Assembly (NCBI GenBank): GCA_003522805.1
Contig: DPIB01000120.1
Span: forward strand, 1-8,244
DNA from: Fervidobacterium sp.
GTDB lineage: Bacteria > Thermotogota > Thermotogae > Thermotogales > Fervidobacteriaceae
Reading direction: 5' to 3'
Length of the DNA stretch: 8,244 bases
Below the pieces are notes generated by a model. That model saw only the letters and a list, made by a program, of their open reading frames with translations, was not told the DNA's origin and did not search any database. A program made the position numbers and the translations under genes. Within the stretch, counting starts at the first letter, position 1. Each line of letters begins with the position of its first letter. Shown piece after piece: positions 6,913 to 8,244 of this stretch.

Positions 6913-6921
6913 ATTATATCA
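6913..6921 (-). promoter_or_regulatory. Extended -10 promoter for the eight-gene minus-strand block
   Basis: The minus strand reads TGA followed by a perfect TATAAT (6918-6913), a consensus extended -10. The -35 position has no close match to TTGACA, which extended -10 promoters tolerate. Transcription should begin near 6906, giving a leader of about 20 nt that holds the AAAGGAG site. It is the best promoter seen on this strand and may drive some or all genes down to position 34. Confidence 0.7.
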
Positions 6922-7139
6922 TGACATTGCGTGAATTGAAGTATTCCGGTGCAAAAAACATAGGTATCAACAGAGTCATAAGCAAAATATTTGATACCAT
7001 CCTATCGACTTGATGAATGTTAATGAATGGGTAGTGCATTCCTTCACATTATCTTGTAATCAATCGTAATACAAAGGAAATTTGCAATATGGAAAAGAAA
7101 AGTGAGTAAAACTAACGGAGACAGGATTTCAGACGTATT
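6922..7139. other. Divergent intergenic region, no convincing gene
   Basis: This is the central part of the gap between the minus-strand block and the lacI-type gene. It is AT-rich and contains an 8-bp inverted repeat (6963-6998) and a lone TGTAATC half-site (7055-7061) like the left half of the operators further right. Short open frames exist on both strands but lack ribosome binding sites. I see no terminator, tRNA or riboswitch. Confidence 0.6.
6963..6998. repeat. Inverted repeat, 8-bp arms with 20-bp spacer
   Basis: GGTATCAA at 6963-6970 and TTGATACC at 6991-6998 are perfect reverse complements. The arm centres are 28 bp apart. There is no T-run, so it is not an intrinsic terminator. It lies about 45-80 bp upstream of the minus-strand promoter and could be a regulator-binding pair or chance. 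Confidence 0.45.
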
Positions 7140-7168
7140 TTGACAGGTTATCGAATTTTATAAATGAT
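7140..7168 (+). promoter_or_regulatory. Probable promoter of the LacI-family gene
   Basis: A perfect -35 hexamer TTGACA (7140-7145) is followed after 17 bp by AATGAT (7163-7168), a 4 of 6 match to the -10 consensus. Transcription would start near 7175, placing both operators just downstream. An alternative is TTTATA (7157-7162), 17 bp, TATATT (7180-7185), which would put the start on the first operator. Either way repression by bound protein is expected. Confidence 0.45.
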
Positions 7169-7191
7169 CTACATAATGATATATTAGTCAA

Positions 7192-7205
7192 TGTAATCGT
7201 TTACA
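7192..7205 (+). promoter_or_regulatory. LacI/cre-type operator 1
   Basis: TGTAATCGTTTACA fits the catabolite-responsive-element consensus TGWNANCGNTNWCA at every position and is a near-perfect palindrome around a central CG. It sits between the promoter and the ribosome binding site of the LacI-family gene, so autoregulation is likely. Confidence 0.75.
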
Positions 7206-7218
7206 GTAATCGATTACA
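7205..7218 (+). promoter_or_regulatory. LacI/cre-type operator 2, overlapping operator 1
   Basis: AGTAATCGATTACA matches the same consensus except at its first base, and its inner GTAATCGATTAC (7206-7217) is a perfect 12-bp palindrome. It shares base 7205 with operator 1; the centres are 13 bp apart. It ends 5 bp before the purine-rich ribosome binding site. Confidence 0.72.
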
Positions 7219-7238
7219 TAATGAGGGGGAGTTGAAAT

Positions 7239-8222
7239 ATGACTGTGAAGGAAATTGCCAGAATTTGTGGAGTGTCTGTTGCTACAGTGTCCCGCACGTT
7301 CAATGAGCCAGAGAAGGTGAACCCTGAAACTAGGAAACTTGTGCTTGAAATGTCAAGAAAATATGGATATTCTCCTCATTCAATAGCTAAGTCTTTGAGG
7401 GAGAGACGGACTGGAATATACGCGCTTACTGTGTTGAGTAGCGTTGAAAGAGTCTTTGAAGATTCTTATGTCTCGAAATTCTTGAAGGGTGCCGTGACTT
7501 ATTTTTCACAGAATGATCTTAAGCTGGTAATAGATGTCTTTACTAAAGTGAACGAAATAGAGGAACTAGTTAGTTACTACACAAAACTGGTGACTTCGAG
7601 ATCTATAGATGGCATTATCTTGATGGACATAAAAAACGATGATCCTAGGGTGGAGTTGTTGAACAGTCTGAATTTCCCATATATCTGTGTTGGTAGGAAT
7701 AACAAGAATGATTTTATCTTTGTCGATTCTGATAACTATCTTGGTGGAATGCAAGCGGGCAAACATATGTTGGAACTTGGCTGTAAAAATGTGTTATTCA
7801 TAGGCGGTGATCCTTCATTGCCATTTGAATGTGAAAGGCGTAATGGATTTGTTGATAGTGTAAGAGATGATGAGGTTATCAATATTACAGAACGTTTTGG
7901 ATATTATGAGGAAAAGCAAGTTAGAGATATCTTGAAGGAGTACAAGGGTAGAATCGACGGGATTTTTTGTACTTCAGATGTTATGGCTTATGCCGCACTC
8001 AGGTGTTGTGAGGAGGATGGAATCGACATTCCAATTATCGGTTTTGATAACATTCTTCTTTCAGAAATTGCTGGTCTTACAACTGTAGACCAACATATAG
8101 AGGTTGTTGGTCAAAAGGCTGCTGAAAAGCTTCATATGTTGTCGATGGGTGAGAACATTGAGTCTGAGGTTATCAAAACTGAATTGATAATCAGAGGAAC
8201 AAAGAAGTTCCTCATCTCTTGA
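7239..8222 (+). CDS. LacI/GalR-family transcriptional regulator
   Basis: A 327-residue DNA-binding regulator that responds to a small ligand, usually a sugar. The helix-turn-helix (about 3-22) ends in SVATVSRTFN, a recognition helix like that of CcpA and its relatives; the hinge helix is IAKSLRE (about 49-55), with the Leu that enters the central CG step. The periplasmic-binding-protein-like core follows, with DGIILM, VDSDNYLGGMQAGKHMLELG, DGIFCTSDVMAYAAL, GFDN and LTTVDQHIEVVGQKAAEKL. The stretch before GFDN is slightly shorter than usual (GIDIPIIGFDN). ATG 7239 follows GAGGGGGAG at 7223-7231. Two operators lie just upstream, and the next gene begins 18 bp downstream, so it probably controls itself and that operon. 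The effector is not known. Confidence 0.93.
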   Translation: MTVKEIARICGVSVATVSRTFNEPEKVNPETRKLVLEMSRKYGYSPHSIAKSLRERRTGIYALTVLSSVERVFEDSYVSKFLKGAVTYFSQNDLKLVIDVFTKVNEIEELVSYYTKLVTSRSIDGIILMDIKNDDPRVELLNSLNFPYICVGRNNKNDFIFVDSDNYLGGMQAGKHMLELGCKNVLFIGGDPSLPFECERRNGFVDSVRDDEVINITERFGYYEEKQVRDILKEYKGRIDGIFCTSDVMAYAALRCCEEDGIDIPIIGFDNILLSEIAGLTTVDQHIEVVGQKAAEKLHMLSMGENIESEVIKTELIIRGTKKFLIS

Positions 8223-8239
8223 AAGGGAGGTTGAAGGGT

Positions 8240-8244
8240 ATGAA
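8240..8244 (+). CDS. Start of the next gene, cut by the window edge
   Basis: ATG at 8240 is preceded by AAGGGAGGT (8223-8231) at 8 nt spacing, 18 bp after the regulator stop. Only one codon and two bases are visible, so nothing can be said of the product. Its position suggests it belongs to the regulator's operon, commonly a sugar transporter or glycosidase. Confidence 0.6.

Noticed and set aside
6921..7013. Plus-strand 30-residue open frame starting at ATG 6921
   Set aside because: No ribosome binding site, it starts inside the opposite-strand promoter, and it resembles nothing I recognise.
6914..7039. Minus-strand 41-residue open frame with a hydrophobic stretch (ILLMTLLIPMFFAP)
   Set aside because: The only Shine-Dalgarno-like bases (GAAGGA) abut the ATG with no spacer, and the stop overlaps the TATAAT of the downstream promoter. 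Chance is the simpler explanation.
7055..7061. TGTAATC half-site as a distant third operator, 137 bp from operator 1
   Set aside because: The right half does not match the consensus, and a 7-base match in AT-rich DNA is expected by chance, although the distance is close to 13 helical turns.

Overview
The window looks like chromosomal DNA of a Thermotogota bacterium, most likely from the Fervidobacterium/Thermosipho side. The main reason is the DnaN sliding clamp, which closely resembles my memory of the Thermotoga clamp. AT-rich coding DNA, many GTG/TTG starts and strong GGAGG-type ribosome binding sites fit this. The genus is an inference.

Layout. Positions 1-23 look like the extreme right end of an IS200/IS605-type element lying off the left edge. 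From 570 to 6884 (read leftward) eight genes lie head to tail on the minus strand: RimI-like acetyltransferase, YqeH-type permuted GTPase, PduL-type phosphotransacylase, membrane-anchored HD-GYP protein, DnaN, a type IV pilin-like protein, an ABC ATPase without a permease, and a RimJ/RimL-like acetyltransferase. Gaps are 16 to 117 bp, and no convincing terminator separates them. A clear extended -10 promoter precedes the first gene and a weaker one precedes dnaN, so this is probably one long transcript or two overlapping ones. The set is functionally mixed (ribosome assembly, acetate/propionate energy metabolism, c-di-GMP signalling, replication, surface filament), as in other compact thermophile operons.

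A 354-bp divergent intergenic region (6885-7238) separates this block from a plus-strand LacI-family regulator (7239-8222). That regulator has a consensus -35 promoter and two overlapping cre/LacI-type operators just before its ribosome binding site. An unseen gene starts 18 bp after it, at 8240, probably the structural gene or transporter it controls.

Several starts were moved inward from the longest open frame because a good Shine-Dalgarno sequence lies inside the longer frame. I see no defence island, CRISPR array, tRNA or rRNA, and nothing that looks like a wholly new multi-gene system. The most interesting points are the overlapping operator pair, the transposon end, and the pilin plus unusual orphan ABC ATPase behind dnaN.
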